A stretch of 64,000 bases of DNA from Allobosea sp. CRIB-10 (GTDB lineage: Bacteria > Pseudomonadota > Alphaproteobacteria > Rhizobiales > Beijerinckiaceae). Where the stretch lies: assembly GCF_900112185.1 (NCBI RefSeq), contig NZ_FOKP01000014.1, forward strand, positions 62,001 through 126,000. Reading direction: 5' to 3'. Under the pieces are notes generated by a model. It was given only the letters and a program-made list of their open reading frames with translations, had not been told where the DNA came from and did no database searches. The position numbers were made by a program, and so were the translations under genes. Below, piece after piece: positions 43,327 through 51,977 of this stretch. The first letter of the stretch is position 1, and each line of letters starts with the position of its first letter.

Positions 43327-44172
43327 TTAGGCGCCGGCAGCGCGCAAGGACACGCCGCCGCCCGGTGAAACGGGTGTGAGGTGCTGCTGTGGCAGCAGGA
43401 AGGGCTGGCCGGCCGGCGGCAGGCGGCTGAAGGAGAGCGAGACGCGGAAGACGCCGCGGAGCAGGTTGTCGTCGAGGATGGTCGCGGGCTCGCCCTGGGC
43501 GACGATCGCGCCCTCATGCATCACCACCAGCCGGTCGGCATAGGTCACGGCGAGGTTGAGGTCGTGCAGCACCACCAGCACGGCCGCACCCTGCGCCGCG
43601 ATGGAGCGGGCGGCGTCAAGCAGCGAGAGCTGGTGGCAAAGGTCGAGGCTGGCGATCGGCTCGTCCAGGAACAGGATCTGGCGCTGCGCGACGCTGCGGC
43701 CGGCCTCCAACTGGCAGAGCGCCCGGGCGAACTGGACGCGCTGCTGCTCGCCGCCTGAGAGGGTCTGGTATTGCCGGCCAGCAAGGCCGACGACGCCGGC
43801 CGTCTCCAGCGCCTGGGCGATGATCTCAGCCTTGCGGACGCGCGACTGCGCCCGGCCGACACCTTCCAGGCCGAGGCGCGCGACCTCGTAGACGCTGAAC
43901 GGGAAGGCAAGACGCTGGTTCTGCACCATCACGGCGCGGCGGCAGGCGAGCTCCCAGGCCGGAATCTGCGGCAACGTCGCGCCGTCCATGCGGACCGAGC
44001 CCTGCGAAGGGGCAAGCTCGCCGGTAAGCAGCTTCAGCAAAGTCGACTTACCCGCGCCGTTGGGGCCGACGACGATGGTGGTGGCGCCCTCCTCCAGCGC
44101 GAGCGAGGCGCCGCGCACGAGGGTGCTACTGCGTACCGAAAAGGACAGATCGGTCGCTTCGAGGATCGCCAT
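43327..44172 (-). CDS. hmuV: Hemin ABC transporter ATPase
   Basis: HmuV powers heme import through HmuU. The 281-residue protein has Walker [16 protein letters not shown], signature LSGGEQQRVQFARAL and Walker [13 protein letters not shown]. The family-specific leader is LSFSVRSSTLVRGASLALEE. It starts two bases after the hmuU stop. It is the last gene of the minus-strand heme operon, followed by 120 bp before serA. Confidence 0.94.
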   Translation of the reverse strand: MAILEATDLSFSVRSSTLVRGASLALEEGATTIVVGPNGAGKSTLLKLLTGELAPSQGSVRMDGATLPQIPAWELACRRAVMVQNQRLAFPFSVYEVARLGLEGVGRAQSRVRKAEIIAQALETAGVVGLAGRQYQTLSGGEQQRVQFARALCQLEAGRSVAQRQILFLDEPIASLDLCHQLSLLDAARSIAAQGAAVLVVLHDLNLAVTYADRLVVMHEGAIVAQGEPATILDDNLLRGVFRVSLSFSRLPPAGQPFLLPQQHLTPVSPGGGVSLRAAGA

Positions 44173-44174
44173 GC

Positions 44175-45287
44175 TCAGAGCTCCGCGATCCGGCCGCGGC
44201 GCAGCAGCAGCCAGAGGAAGAAGGGCGCGCCGATGAAGGCGGTGACGATGCCGATCGGCAGTTCGGCCGGCACGACGACGAGGCGGGCGATGATGTCGGC
44301 GCCGACTAGGAGGGCCGCGCCGCCGATTGCCGAGAGCGGCAGCAGCAGGCGGTGATCGGGCCCGATCGAGAGCCGGATCAGATGCGGCACGACGATGCCG
44401 ACGAAGCCGATCACGCCGGCCGCGGCGACGCTGGCGCCGACCGCGAGCGCGACCAGCAGGATCGCGAGCGCCTTGACGCGCTGGACGGGCACGCCGAGAT
44501 GATAGGCCTCGGCTTCGCCGAGCATCAGCGCGTTGAGGCCGCGTGCCAGCAGCGGAACGGCAAAGAGCAGCGGCAGCACGATCGGCGCCACCACCGAGAG
44601 CTTGGTCCAGCTCGCGCCGCCGAGGCTGCCGAGCGACCAGAAGGTCAGGTCACGCAATTGCCGGTCGTCGGAGATGAAGGCGAGCAGGCCGGTGAGCGAG
44701 CCGGCCAATGCGCCCAGCGCGACGCCGGCGAGCAGCATGGTCGCGACCGAGGTGCGGCCCTGGCGCGTCGCGATCAGATAGAGCGCCAGCGTCGAGACGA
44801 GCCCGCCGAAGAAGGCGCCGAAGGGCAGCACGGCGAAGGGCAGCTTCATCGCGAAGCCTGTGAGGAGGCGGTCGCCGAGCACGATGGTCGCGGCGGCGGC
44901 AAGGCCGGCGCCGGCGGAGACGCCGACCAGCCCGGGATCGGCGAGTGGATTGCGGAACAGGCCCTGCATCAGCGCGCCGGAGATGGCGAGCGCCGCCCCG
45001 ACCAGCGCGCCGAGCAGCAGGCGCGGCATGCGGATATTGAGCACGACCAGCGCCTCGCGGCTGTCGAGCAGATCGGCCGGGCCGAAGCCGAGCTTCGCCA
45101 GCAAGATGTCCGCGACGCGGCCGGGTGCGATCGCGAAGGCCCCTGCCCCGAGCGAGAGCAGCATCAGCAGCAGGCAGAGCCCGACCAGCGCCGCGACGGC
45201 GATGACGCCCTTGCGACGGTGACCGGCCGTGAGCAGGGCCAGCGCCGCAGCGCTCGCGCTCGGAGTCTGCTTCACAGCCAATGTCAT
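44175..45287 (-). CDS. hmuU: Hemin ABC transporter permease (FecCD family)
   Basis: This FecCD-type permease forms the inner-membrane channel for heme. The 370 residues comprise roughly ten membrane segments; recognisable stretches are LNIRMPRLLLGALVGAALAI, GLFRNPLADPGLVGVSAGAG and GFVGIVVPHLIRLSIGPDHR, the last being the ATPase-contact loop of the family. The start overlaps the hmuT stop by ATGA, and hmuV follows two bases later. Confidence 0.94.
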   Translation of the reverse strand: MTLAVKQTPSASAAALALLTAGHRRKGVIAVAALVGLCLLLMLLSLGAGAFAIAPGRVADILLAKLGFGPADLLDSREALVVLNIRMPRLLLGALVGAALAISGALMQGLFRNPLADPGLVGVSAGAGLAAAATIVLGDRLLTGFAMKLPFAVLPFGAFFGGLVSTLALYLIATRQGRTSVATMLLAGVALGALAGSLTGLLAFISDDRQLRDLTFWSLGSLGGASWTKLSVVAPIVLPLLFAVPLLARGLNALMLGEAEAYHLGVPVQRVKALAILLVALAVGASVAAAGVIGFVGIVVPHLIRLSIGPDHRLLLPLSAIGGAALLVGADIIARLVVVPAELPIGIVTAFIGAPFFLWLLLRRGRIAEL

Positions 45288-46261
45288 TTGGCGGCGGAGA
45301 GCTGGGCGATCTTGGCGTCGGGATAGAGCTCGGCCATCAGGTCGCGGGCCGCGTTCGGTGTGCGCGGGCCGAAGCCGAGCAGATAGAGCCCGTCCATCCG
45401 GATCAACGCTTTCTGCTTCGCCGCCGGCGTCTGCGAGAAGGCCGGCATGGCGAAGAGCTCGTCGGGACCGGCATTGTGGGCGCTGGAATGGCGCATCATC
45501 AGCACGACGTCGGGACCCGCGGTGATGATCGCCTCGTCGGTCATCGGCTTGAAGCCCTCGACGGCACTGGCGGCATTGACGCCGCCGGCGAGCGCGATGA
45601 TCGCATCGGCGGTCGTGTTCCTGCCGCCGACCATGGTGCGCCCGTTCTGTAGGGAGAGCACGAACAGGACGCGCTTCTGCTTCGGCAGGCCGCTGCGCAG
45701 CTTGTCGAGCTCGTCAAAACGGGTCCTCACTGCGGCGGCGAGCTGCTGAGCCGGCTCGGCGGCGCCTGCCGCCTTGCCGATGGCTGCGATCTTCGAAACG
45801 ACGGCTTCCGGGGTCAGCGCCTCCGGAATCATCGTGATCGGCGTGCCGGATTCCTTAAGCAGAGCCAGCGCGTCGGGCGGGCCGGCGCCTTCCACCGCGA
45901 TGATCTGCGAAGGCTTGAGCGAAAGCACGCCCTCGGCCGAGAGAGCCCGGACATAGCCGACGCTCTTCTTTTCCTTCAATGCCTCGGGCGGCCACTGGCT
46001 GGTGGTGTCCACGCCGACGATCTTGTCCTGTTGGCCGAGCGCGTAAAGCACTTCGGTGACGACGCCGCCCGCCGCGACGATGCGTTCGGCGGTCTGCGCC
46101 TGGGCGGCGGCGATGAAGCCGCCGGAGCGAAGATCCCCCGCGAAGCCGATGGCTGCCAGCGCGCTGAGGCAAATGGCTGCGGCAAGCTCGCGCCCGAGGC
46201 GCTTCGCCTTCAGGCTGGAGAACGGTCTTGACGTCGAGGATGACAGATCGTGCATGAGCAT
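45284..46261 (-). CDS. hmuT: Hemin-binding periplasmic protein
   Basis: HmuT delivers heme to the permease. The 325-residue protein has a long leader with an Ala-rich hydrophobic core ending near IAAAQAQ; MLM gives two possible starts two codons apart. The mature N-terminus ERIVAAGGVVTEVLYALGQQ and DTTSQWPPEALK are typical of the family, followed by the two-lobed receptor pattern with LKPSQIIAVEGAGPPDAL. It is divergent from the heme monooxygenase gene across an AT-rich control region. No outer-membrane heme receptor gene is in the window. Confidence 0.92.
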   Translation of the reverse strand: MLMHDLSSSTSRPFSSLKAKRLGRELAAAICLSALAAIGFAGDLRSGGFIAAAQAQTAERIVAAGGVVTEVLYALGQQDKIVGVDTTSQWPPEALKEKKSVGYVRALSAEGVLSLKPSQIIAVEGAGPPDALALLKESGTPITMIPEALTPEAVVSKIAAIGKAAGAAEPAQQLAAAVRTRFDELDKLRSGLPKQKRVLFVLSLQNGRTMVGGRNTTADAIIALAGGVNAASAVEGFKPMTDEAIITAGPDVVLMMRHSSAHNAGPDELFAMPAFSQTPAAKQKALIRMDGLYLLGFGPRTPNAARDLMAELYPDAKIAQLSAAK

Positions 46262-46309
46262 CTCGGGGCTCGCCGCGGCGCAGCAAGCGGCCTTGCAGCG
46301 GCAGCTTTC

Positions 46310-46375
46310 TACGCTAAAGTCGTTCTAAAGTATTGACTCAGTTTATAACCATTCAAAACAACAGTCAGCGAGCCA
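46310..46375. promoter_or_regulatory. AT-rich divergent control region of the heme genes
   Basis: This stretch is markedly AT-rich for the window and separates hmuT from the heme monooxygenase gene. It contains TTCTAAAG and CGCTAAAG half-sites resembling Irr-type iron boxes, and TTGACT at 46333. No complete known operator is present, so iron or heme control is inferred from context. Confidence 0.35.
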
Positions 46376-46466
46376 TTATTGACGGTGATATTCGGCTTTA
46401 CTAAGGAGGGTCAAGAGCGGCAAAACCGCCCGACCGTCCCCTTTCAAGAGCCGCCGAGGTTTCCCG

Positions 46467-46814
46467 ATGTTCATCGCTATGAACCGCTTCAAGGTCGTCA
46501 AGGGAGAGGAGGAGGCCTTCGAGACGGTCTGGTCCTCGCGCAAGACCCGTCTCGACGAGATGCCGGGCTTCATCGCCTTCCACCTGCTGAAGGGGCCGGA
46601 GAAGGAGGACCACACCCTCTACTCCTCGCACACGACCTGGGCCTCGAAGGACGATTTCACCGCCTGGACCAAGTCGGACCAGTTTCGCGAGTCGCACCGC
46701 AATGCCGGCCAGCCCCGGCCGAAGCCGCTCTATCTCGGCCATCCCGAGTTCGAGGGCTTCGAGACCATCCTCACCGAGCACAACCCGCATCTGCCGCGCC
46801 AGGCGGCCGAGTAA
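46467..46814 (+). CDS. IsdG/HmuD-type heme-degrading monooxygenase
   Basis: This 115-residue dimeric ferredoxin-fold enzyme opens heme to release iron. It has the catalytic residues of the IsdG group: Asn6 in MFIAMNRFKV, Trp67 in FTAWTKSDQF and His77 in RESHRN. The Trp-His spacing is the same as in IsdG (N7, W67, H77). Family length is normal. It starts 14 bases before the HutX-like gene ends its gap, so the two form a short operon divergent from hmuTUV. Related rhizobial proteins are called HmuD or HmuQ. Confidence 0.9.
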   Translation: MFIAMNRFKVVKGEEEAFETVWSSRKTRLDEMPGFIAFHLLKGPEKEDHTLYSSHTTWASKDDFTAWTKSDQFRESHRNAGQPRPKPLYLGHPEFEGFETILTEHNPHLPRQAAE

Positions 46815-46828
46815 GAAGGCTCCAGACG

Positions 46829-47359
46829 ATGTCGCTCGCTGAAACGCTGGCTCCGGCCGCTCCGGCCGAGGCCATGGAAAAGGTCCGGGCGGCGCTCGCC
46901 GCCAAGCCGGACGGTGTGATCGAGGCCGTCGCGCGCGAGCACGGCGTCTCGACGCTCGCCGTGCTCGAGGCGACGCCGGAGGAGCAGCGCCGCCTCATCG
47001 CCGCCGAACGGTTCGAGGCGCTCTGGCAGGAGCTCGCCACCTGGGGCACAGTGCTCTTCATCGTGCACACGCCGGATATCGTGCTGGAATGCGAGGGCTC
47101 GCTGCCGGTGGGCTCCTTCGGCCATGGCTATTACAACATCCACGGCGACAGCCCGATCGGGGGCCATATCAAGGCCGGCAGCTGCAAGGCGATCTATCTC
47201 GTCGACCGCGCCTTCCATGGCCGCCGCTCCTGTTCGGTGCAGTTCTTCAACGGCGCCGGCGAGGCGATGTTCAAGGTCTTCGTCCGCCGCGACGCGGCGC
47301 GCGAGCTTCTGCCCGATCAAGTCGCACGTTTCGAGGCGCTGACGCGCGATTTTGCCTGA
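46829..47359 (+). CDS. hutX: Cytosolic heme-utilization carrier (HutX/ChuX family)
   Basis: HutX-type proteins bind heme in the cytoplasm and pass it to degrading enzymes. The 176-residue protein from the ATG at 46829 has the family stretches EVLEATPEEQ-like LEATPEEQRRL, HTPDIVLECEGSLPVGSFGH, IHGDSPIGGHIKAGSCKAIY and SVQFFNGAGEAMFKVFVRRD. The frame is open further upstream, but that overlaps the monooxygenase gene in another frame. It follows that gene by 14 bases and is followed by a strong hairpin. Confidence 0.9.
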   Translation: MSLAETLAPAAPAEAMEKVRAALAAKPDGVIEAVAREHGVSTLAVLEATPEEQRRLIAAERFEALWQELATWGTVLFIVHTPDIVLECEGSLPVGSFGHGYYNIHGDSPIGGHIKAGSCKAIYLVDRAFHGRRSCSVQFFNGAGEAMFKVFVRRDAARELLPDQVARFEALTRDFA

Positions 47360-47389
47360 GATCGACCAGCTACGGCTGTCGGGACCCCG

Positions 47390-47424
47390 GCAAAGCCTCT
47401 GCCGGCCGCCGGGAGAGGCTTTGC
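47390..47424 (+). terminator. Hairpin terminator candidate after the HutX-like gene
   Basis: GCAAAGCCTCT and AGAGGCTTTGC form a perfect 11-bp stem with a 13-base GC-rich loop, 30 bases after the stop. Only a TTC follows instead of a clear T-run. Confidence 0.5.
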
Positions 47425-47548
47425 TTCGTCGGGCGATACGCTTGTGGCGGCAGGCCGATCACTTATAAATGACGGCAATCGCCTCTTTTCCGCCATAGCG
47501 ACCATCATATCGATTGAGCTGCGTCAGCGGCGCCTGAAAGGTCGAGAA

Positions 47549-47564
47549 TTTACCAGACGTTAAC
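47549..47564 (+). promoter_or_regulatory. Near-match to a CtrA site before the flippase-like gene
   Basis: TTTA-CCAGACG-TTAAC differs from the CtrA motif TTAA-N7-TTAAC at one base. It lies 39 bases before the GTG start. This is a weak candidate. Confidence 0.25.
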
Positions 47565-47602
47565 CATACAGGCGCAGCCTTCAACATGCGGAGCGAAGCG
47601 AC

Positions 47603-49048
47603 GTGATCGAGCCAGTTGATCACGTGCCGGCTCCGTCAGGCGAACGCCGTGGCCAGCCAGCCGGCGCAGGCAGCCTGCTTGAGGCCCCGGCTGAGGACGC
47701 TGAGATGGCGGCGCAGCTAGCCCTGACACGGGTCAACCTGGCCAAAGATTTAATCGGCCCCACGCTGGCCGCTGCCAACTCCAACACCTTTCCCGCCGCG
47801 CTGGTAAGGCACGGCAGCTTCCGCAACGGGGCGATGCTGGCGTTGCGTTTCGTGCAGGCAAGGCTGCTGTCGGTGTGGGGCCTGCTGCTCGCCGCGGCCC
47901 TGTGCCCGCCCAAGGTCTTCACCGATTTCGCGATCTTCGGAGCGCTGGCGAACTTCGTCGCGATCGTGGTGCTGCTGCGTTTCGAGGCGGTTTTCTTTCA
48001 GAGCAACGACCGGATGCGGCTCGGCCGGGCCTTTCGCCTGGCGGTGGCCGCGGGCACGATGTTTCTCGCCGTGGCGACGATCCTGGTTCTGTTCGCGGCG
48101 GCGCAAAGCTGGGTGCTGCGTGGCTTCGGCGCGCTCTTCCTGATCTCCCTGGCCAGCCGGGCGGCGATCCGCCTGCTTCTGGCAGAAGCCACGGCGGAAG
48201 GCGACTTCGGCACGATCGGCAACAGCAACGTCGTTCAGGCATTGGTCCAGCCAGGAATGATGATCCTGCTGATCTGGCCGCTCGGACCGGTCTCGCTTGC
48301 CCTGTTCGCGGCCGATGCCTTCGGTCACACCGTCACGGCGTGCTATCTCGTCTGGCGGCGACGGCACTCGCTGCTGCGGATGCTGCATCCTGCGCGCTGG
48401 TCGCTGGCCGAGCTGCTCGCTGCCGGCTGGCAATGGCGCAGCGCGCCGACTTATCTCCTGCCGTCGACCTTGCTCTCCTTTGGCTTCTCGGTAGCGCCGT
48501 TGGTGGTTCTGCCGATGTCGAGCGACCCGGTCCTGGCGGCGCATATGGTGCTGGCGATGCGTCTGCTCGACATGCCGGCGCAGATGTTCGGCGCCGTGAC
48601 GACGCCACTGGTGATGAGCGATCTGCGCGGGCATCGGGATCGCGACCGGCAACGACGCGCACGCCTGTTGACATGGGCCATGATGGCCGCCGCGATCGCG
48701 CTCTTCGTCGCTATTGCCCTCGTGGCGATCGGCGCCGACCTGCTCATCCTGAATGGCACCAAATGGGGCGGTGTCGGCGAGGTGATGGCGGTCATGACGC
48801 TGTTCTATGGCTGCAGCGCGCTGGTCGGCCCCTTGCAGGAAATGGGGACCTTCTCATCGCGCCCGCGCAGCCAGATGTCGGCCAATGCCCTGGCGCTCGC
48901 CGTAATCGCGATCGTGATCTGGAGTTTCGGCAGCCTGTCGCCCGCCTTGCTTGCCGCGATCGGCCTGGTCTCGCTGCTGCGCCTGCTGCTGCATCTGCGC
49001 CTGACATGGACGGCGATCGGCAAGGCACCACTCGCGGCGGCCGCCTGA
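47603..49048 (+). CDS. Polysaccharide flippase-like membrane protein (MOP superfamily)
   Basis: This 481-residue protein has about twelve membrane segments, for example LSVWGLLLAAALCPPKVFTD and ALFVAIALVAIGADLLIL, in the layout of Wzx-type oligosaccharide flippases. I see no diagnostic motif, so the family call rests on length, topology and the envelope-sugar genes galU and galE nearby. The GTG at 47603 follows GGAG; an ATG at 47705, preceded by GAGG, would drop 34 soluble residues and may be the real start. The gene stands alone. Confidence 0.65.
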   Translation: MIEPVDHVPAPSGERRGQPAGAGSLLEAPAEDAEMAAQLALTRVNLAKDLIGPTLAAANSNTFPAALVRHGSFRNGAMLALRFVQARLLSVWGLLLAAALCPPKVFTDFAIFGALANFVAIVVLLRFEAVFFQSNDRMRLGRAFRLAVAAGTMFLAVATILVLFAAAQSWVLRGFGALFLISLASRAAIRLLLAEATAEGDFGTIGNSNVVQALVQPGMMILLIWPLGPVSLALFAADAFGHTVTACYLVWRRRHSLLRMLHPARWSLAELLAAGWQWRSAPTYLLPSTLLSFGFSVAPLVVLPMSSDPVLAAHMVLAMRLLDMPAQMFGAVTTPLVMSDLRGHRDRDRQRRARLLTWAMMAAAIALFVAIALVAIGADLLILNGTKWGGVGEVMAVMTLFYGCSALVGPLQEMGTFSSRPRSQMSANALALAVIAIVIWSFGSLSPALLAAIGLVSLLRLLLHLRLTWTAIGKAPLAAAA

Positions 49049-49160
49049 AGCAATTCCGGCAGAACGATGCGCAGCGGTTCCGCTTCGGGAATCGCCCAGA
49101 AGCAATGAGAGGACGCTTGGACGGCGAAGCAGTGCCCGTCGGCGAGGCTCCAAGCTTGGA

Positions 49161-49883
49161 CTATTCGCGCCGGATCAGCCGGTCGGCGAGCAGCGAGGAG
49201 AAGAAGCCCGGCTTGAATTCGCGCTCGAGCCGCTCGGGATCGTACTCCTTCGCCACCCAGTCGAGGAACGGCGTGCCCTTGCTGGCGCCCTCGCGCGCAT
49301 AGGTCTCGAAGAAGGCGTCGAGAATCCCGGTCTTGGCGAAGCGGAAATGGCCGTAGCGCAGCGAAAGCTCGGCCATCGCCTCTGCGAGCGGCCGCCTCTC
49401 GTGGATCAGCAGATAGAGCGCAGAGAAGAAACCGGCCCGGTCGGCGCCCGATTTACAATGGACCAGAGCAGGCGTCTGCAACCCCGCAAAAAACGCGGGG
49501 GCAGCCAGAAGGGTGTCGCGGTCCGGCGCGCCACGCGACCGCAGGACGAATTCGACCAGCGCGATGCCGTGGCGCTCGCAGGCCTCCTTCTGCAGCGGCC
49601 AGGCACCGTGCTCGCGGCCGCCGCGCAGGTTGACGATGGTCTTGACGCCCTGGCGGGCGAACCAGGCGATGTCCGTCGGCGCCGGCTGGGCGGCGCGCCA
49701 GAGCTGCGGCGTGACGCGATGGGCGTTGAGATAGGCGAGCCGGAAGATGCCGTGATCGGACAGCAGCATATTGGCCCAGGCACGGGCGCGATCGAGCCGG
49801 CCGCGCAAGGGGCGGTCCCAGCGCGCGATCCGCGCCATGCGCCTCGCATAGCGGTCTTCCGGCCGCCGCCAGCGGTTCAGCAT
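49161..49883 (-). CDS. Protein tyrosine/dual-specificity phosphatase family protein
   Basis: This 240-residue protein has the cysteine phosphatase loop HCKSGADRAG (HCx5R) with a conserved upstream region, GVKTIVNLRGGREHG, and IFRLAYLNAHRVTPQLWRAA before it. This is the pattern of small alphaproteobacterial phosphatases acting on phosphotyrosine, phospholipids or phosphosugars. The ATG at 49883 has AGGTG eight bases upstream; extending to 49928 adds no recognisable sequence. No signal peptide is seen, so it is probably cytoplasmic. The substrate is unknown. Confidence 0.85.
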   Translation of the reverse strand: MLNRWRRPEDRYARRMARIARWDRPLRGRLDRARAWANMLLSDHGIFRLAYLNAHRVTPQLWRAAQPAPTDIAWFARQGVKTIVNLRGGREHGAWPLQKEACERHGIALVEFVLRSRGAPDRDTLLAAPAFFAGLQTPALVHCKSGADRAGFFSALYLLIHERRPLAEAMAELSLRYGHFRFAKTGILDAFFETYAREGASKGTPFLDWVAKEYDPERLEREFKPGFFSSLLADRLIRRE

Positions 49884-50026
49884 GGGATCGCACCTGTCAT
49901 CCCGGCCCGATAGCAGCGCGCGCGCCACTGCGCAAATCGGTAACTCCGACTAAAAGCCGGGCTTGGCCTTTGCGCCACAACCGCGCATAAGGCCTCCCGA
50001 AGTTTTGTCATCGACAGGTCAGGTAC

Positions 50027-50566
50027 ATGCGGCTCGACGCCATCGCCATCGGCAAGAATCCCCCGGAAGAGGTCAACGTCGTCATCGAGGTCGCGATCGG
50101 CGGCGAACCGATCAAATACGAGATGGACAAGGAAGCCGGCACGCTCTTTGTCGACCGCTTCCTCTATACGCCGATGCGCTATCCCGGGAATTACGGCTTC
50201 ATCCCGCATACGCTGTCGGAAGACGGGGACCCCTGCGACGTGCTCGTCGCCAATACCCGTCCGCTGGTGCCGGGTTCCTACATCGCGGTCCGCCCGATCG
50301 GCGTGATGATGATGGAAGACGAGGGCGGCGGCGACGAGAAGATCATCGCGGTGCCGGTCCCCAAGCTGACCAAGCGCTACGAGAACGTGACGAACTACAC
50401 CGATCTGCCGCAGATCACGCTCGACCAGATCCAGCACTTCTTCGAGCACTACAAGGACCTGGAACCCGGCAAGTGGGTGAAGCTCACCGGCTGGGGCGAC
50501 GCCGCCAAGGCCAAGCAGCTGATCGTCGAGGCGATCGAGCGGGCCAAGAAGGCCAAGTCGGGCTGA
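50027..50566 (+). CDS. ppa: Inorganic pyrophosphatase
   Basis: Ppa hydrolyses pyrophosphate released by biosynthetic reactions and so drives them forward. The 179-residue family I enzyme has the signature region [20 protein letters not shown] with the metal-binding aspartates (DGDPCD). Further active-site stretches are [11 protein letters not shown] and [12 protein letters not shown]. It stands alone, followed by repeats. Confidence 0.96.
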   Translation: MRLDAIAIGKNPPEEVNVVIEVAIGGEPIKYEMDKEAGTLFVDRFLYTPMRYPGNYGFIPHTLSEDGDPCDVLVANTRPLVPGSYIAVRPIGVMMMEDEGGGDEKIIAVPVPKLTKRYENVTNYTDLPQITLDQIQHFFEHYKDLEPGKWVKLTGWGDAAKAKQLIVEAIERAKKAKSG

Positions 50567-50598
50567 GGCCAGGACGAGGGGTCGCGCGACGCCTTTCC

Positions 50599-50689
50599 GT
50601 CATGGTCGGGCTTGTCCCGACCATCCACGTCTTCGCTGGTCAAGCGCGGTGTTCAAGACGTGCGTGCTCGCCACAAGGGCGAGTATGAC
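50599..50689. repeat. Dispersed palindromic repeat, copy E
   Basis: The element begins GTCATGGTCGGGCTTGTCCC and ends AAGGGCGAGTATGAC, between ppa and galU. It shares both outer hairpins with copies C and D and has small changes in the right arm (GTGCGTGCTC, GAGTATG). Confidence 0.85.
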
Positions 50690-50715
50690 GGGTAGACCTG
50701 TGCGCCCCCTGATCC

Positions 50716-50752
50716 GGCCCTTCGGGCCACCTTCTCCCGCAAGGGGAGAAGG
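50716..50752. repeat. Paired hairpin repeat downstream of copy E
   Basis: GGCCC-TTC-GGGCC is followed at once by CCTTCTCCC/GGGAGAAGG. This two-hairpin unit resembles another short repeat I recall from Hyphomicrobiales genomes. It lies 26 bases past galU's stop and may terminate that gene. Confidence 0.5.
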
Positions 50753-50777
50753 CAAGAGCGGCACGCTCGCGCCCTGT

Positions 50778-51656
50778 TTACCGCTTCAGCATCCGCTCGA
50801 TCTCAGCCCGCAATTGCGGGCCGAGATCGCCGCGCTCCAGCGCATAGGCGACATTGGCGCTGAGGAAGCCGATCTTCGAGCCGGTGTCGTAGATGTCGCC
50901 ATCGAAGCGGACGGCGAAGAATTTCTCCTGCTGCGCCAGCGCGATCATCGAATCGGTGAGCTGGATCTCGTTGCCGGCGCCCTTCTCCTGCTTGGCGAGC
51001 AGGTCGAAGATCGTCGGCTGCAGGATGTAGCGGCCGGTGATGTGCAGGTTCGACGGCGCCGTGCCTTTCGGCGGCTTCTCGACCATCTTGCTGATCTGCG
51101 AGACCTTGGCCTTGGCGTCGGCGACGCCGACGATGCCGTATTGATGGGTCTGGTCGTCCGGCACCGGCGCCACCGCGATATGGTTGCCGCCATGCTCCTC
51201 ATAGGCGGCGATCATCTCGGCGAGGCAGCCCTTGCCGCTGGTGTGATGCAGCATGTCCGGCAGCAGCAGCGCGAATGGTTCATCGCCGACGATCTCGCGC
51301 GCGCACCAGACGGCATGGCCGAGGCCGAGCGGCGCCTGCTGGCGGGTGAAGCTCGAAGCGCCGGCGGCCGGCAGATCGTGCTTGAGCGCCTCCAGTTCCT
51401 TGGTCTTGCCGCGCTTGGCAAGCGTGTCGTCGAGCTCATAAGCCATGTCGAAATGGTCTTCGATCACAGCCTTGTTGCGGCCGGTGACGAAGACGAAATG
51501 CTCGATCCCGGCGGCGCGCGCCTCGTCGACCACATGCTGGACCACCGGCCGGTCGACAATGGTCAGCATCTCCTTCGGGATCGCCTTCGTCGCAGGCAGG
51601 AAACGGGTGCCGAGGCCAGCGACGGGGAAGACCGCCTTGCGGATTTTCTTGATCAT
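50778..51656 (-). CDS. galU: UTP--glucose-1-phosphate uridylyltransferase
   Basis: GalU makes UDP-glucose from UTP and glucose 1-phosphate for surface polysaccharides and galactose metabolism. The 292-residue protein has the nucleotidyltransferase start VFPVAGLGTRFLPATKAIPK, then HFVFVTGRNKAVIEDHFD and LGLGHAVWCAREIVGDEPFA. The later sugar-binding stretch FAVRFDGDIYDTGSKIGFL is intact. It is divergent from galE across a 321-bp control region. Confidence 0.95.
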   Translation of the reverse strand: MIKKIRKAVFPVAGLGTRFLPATKAIPKEMLTIVDRPVVQHVVDEARAAGIEHFVFVTGRNKAVIEDHFDMAYELDDTLAKRGKTKELEALKHDLPAAGASSFTRQQAPLGLGHAVWCAREIVGDEPFALLLPDMLHHTSGKGCLAEMIAAYEEHGGNHIAVAPVPDDQTHQYGIVGVADAKAKVSQISKMVEKPPKGTAPSNLHITGRYILQPTIFDLLAKQEKGAGNEIQLTDSMIALAQQEKFFAVRFDGDIYDTGSKIGFLSANVAYALERGDLGPQLRAEIERMLKR

Positions 51657-51977
51657 GCGCGTCCATCTCGCGCGCCCGGGCGCGCGCCTGCTGAAGATCG
51701 GAGGGCTTCGGGAGAGCCGGCTTCGCCCGATTCATGCCGGCGGCTCAAGGCTGGCCCGTGAATCTGGCGAAAGCCGGGCCGGCCCCATCTTCGAATACCA
51801 GTCGGGCCTTGCCGATACGTCAACGTTTTTGCGGTAACGTACCGGATTTGCTGCCCTCCCCTGCAATCCTGCACGGCTTCATCGGAACCATGCCCGAGAT
51901 TAGCCATGCCAGGGAGACAGGCTGGATCGAACTGTCGTGATTCCGGTCTATGCCGGTCACGTGACGAGGAGACGAAG
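51657..51977. other. Divergent galU-galE intergenic region
   Basis: No gene is supported in these 321 bases. For galU, TTGACG (51823-51818, minus strand) and TGGTAT (51800-51795) are 17 bases apart and could be a promoter. GAGGAGA just before 51978 is the galE ribosome-binding site. No repeat element was seen. Confidence 0.4.

Noticed and set aside
47875..49302. Alternative plus-strand frame overlapping the flippase-like gene
   Set aside because: The competing frame encodes regular membrane helices, whereas this one is Arg/Gly/Ala-rich and lacks any fold pattern.
17403..50689. CRISPR-like interpretation of the repeated GTCATG elements
   Set aside because: Copies are 7-17 kb apart, palindromic and separated by genes, with no spacer array and no cas genes.
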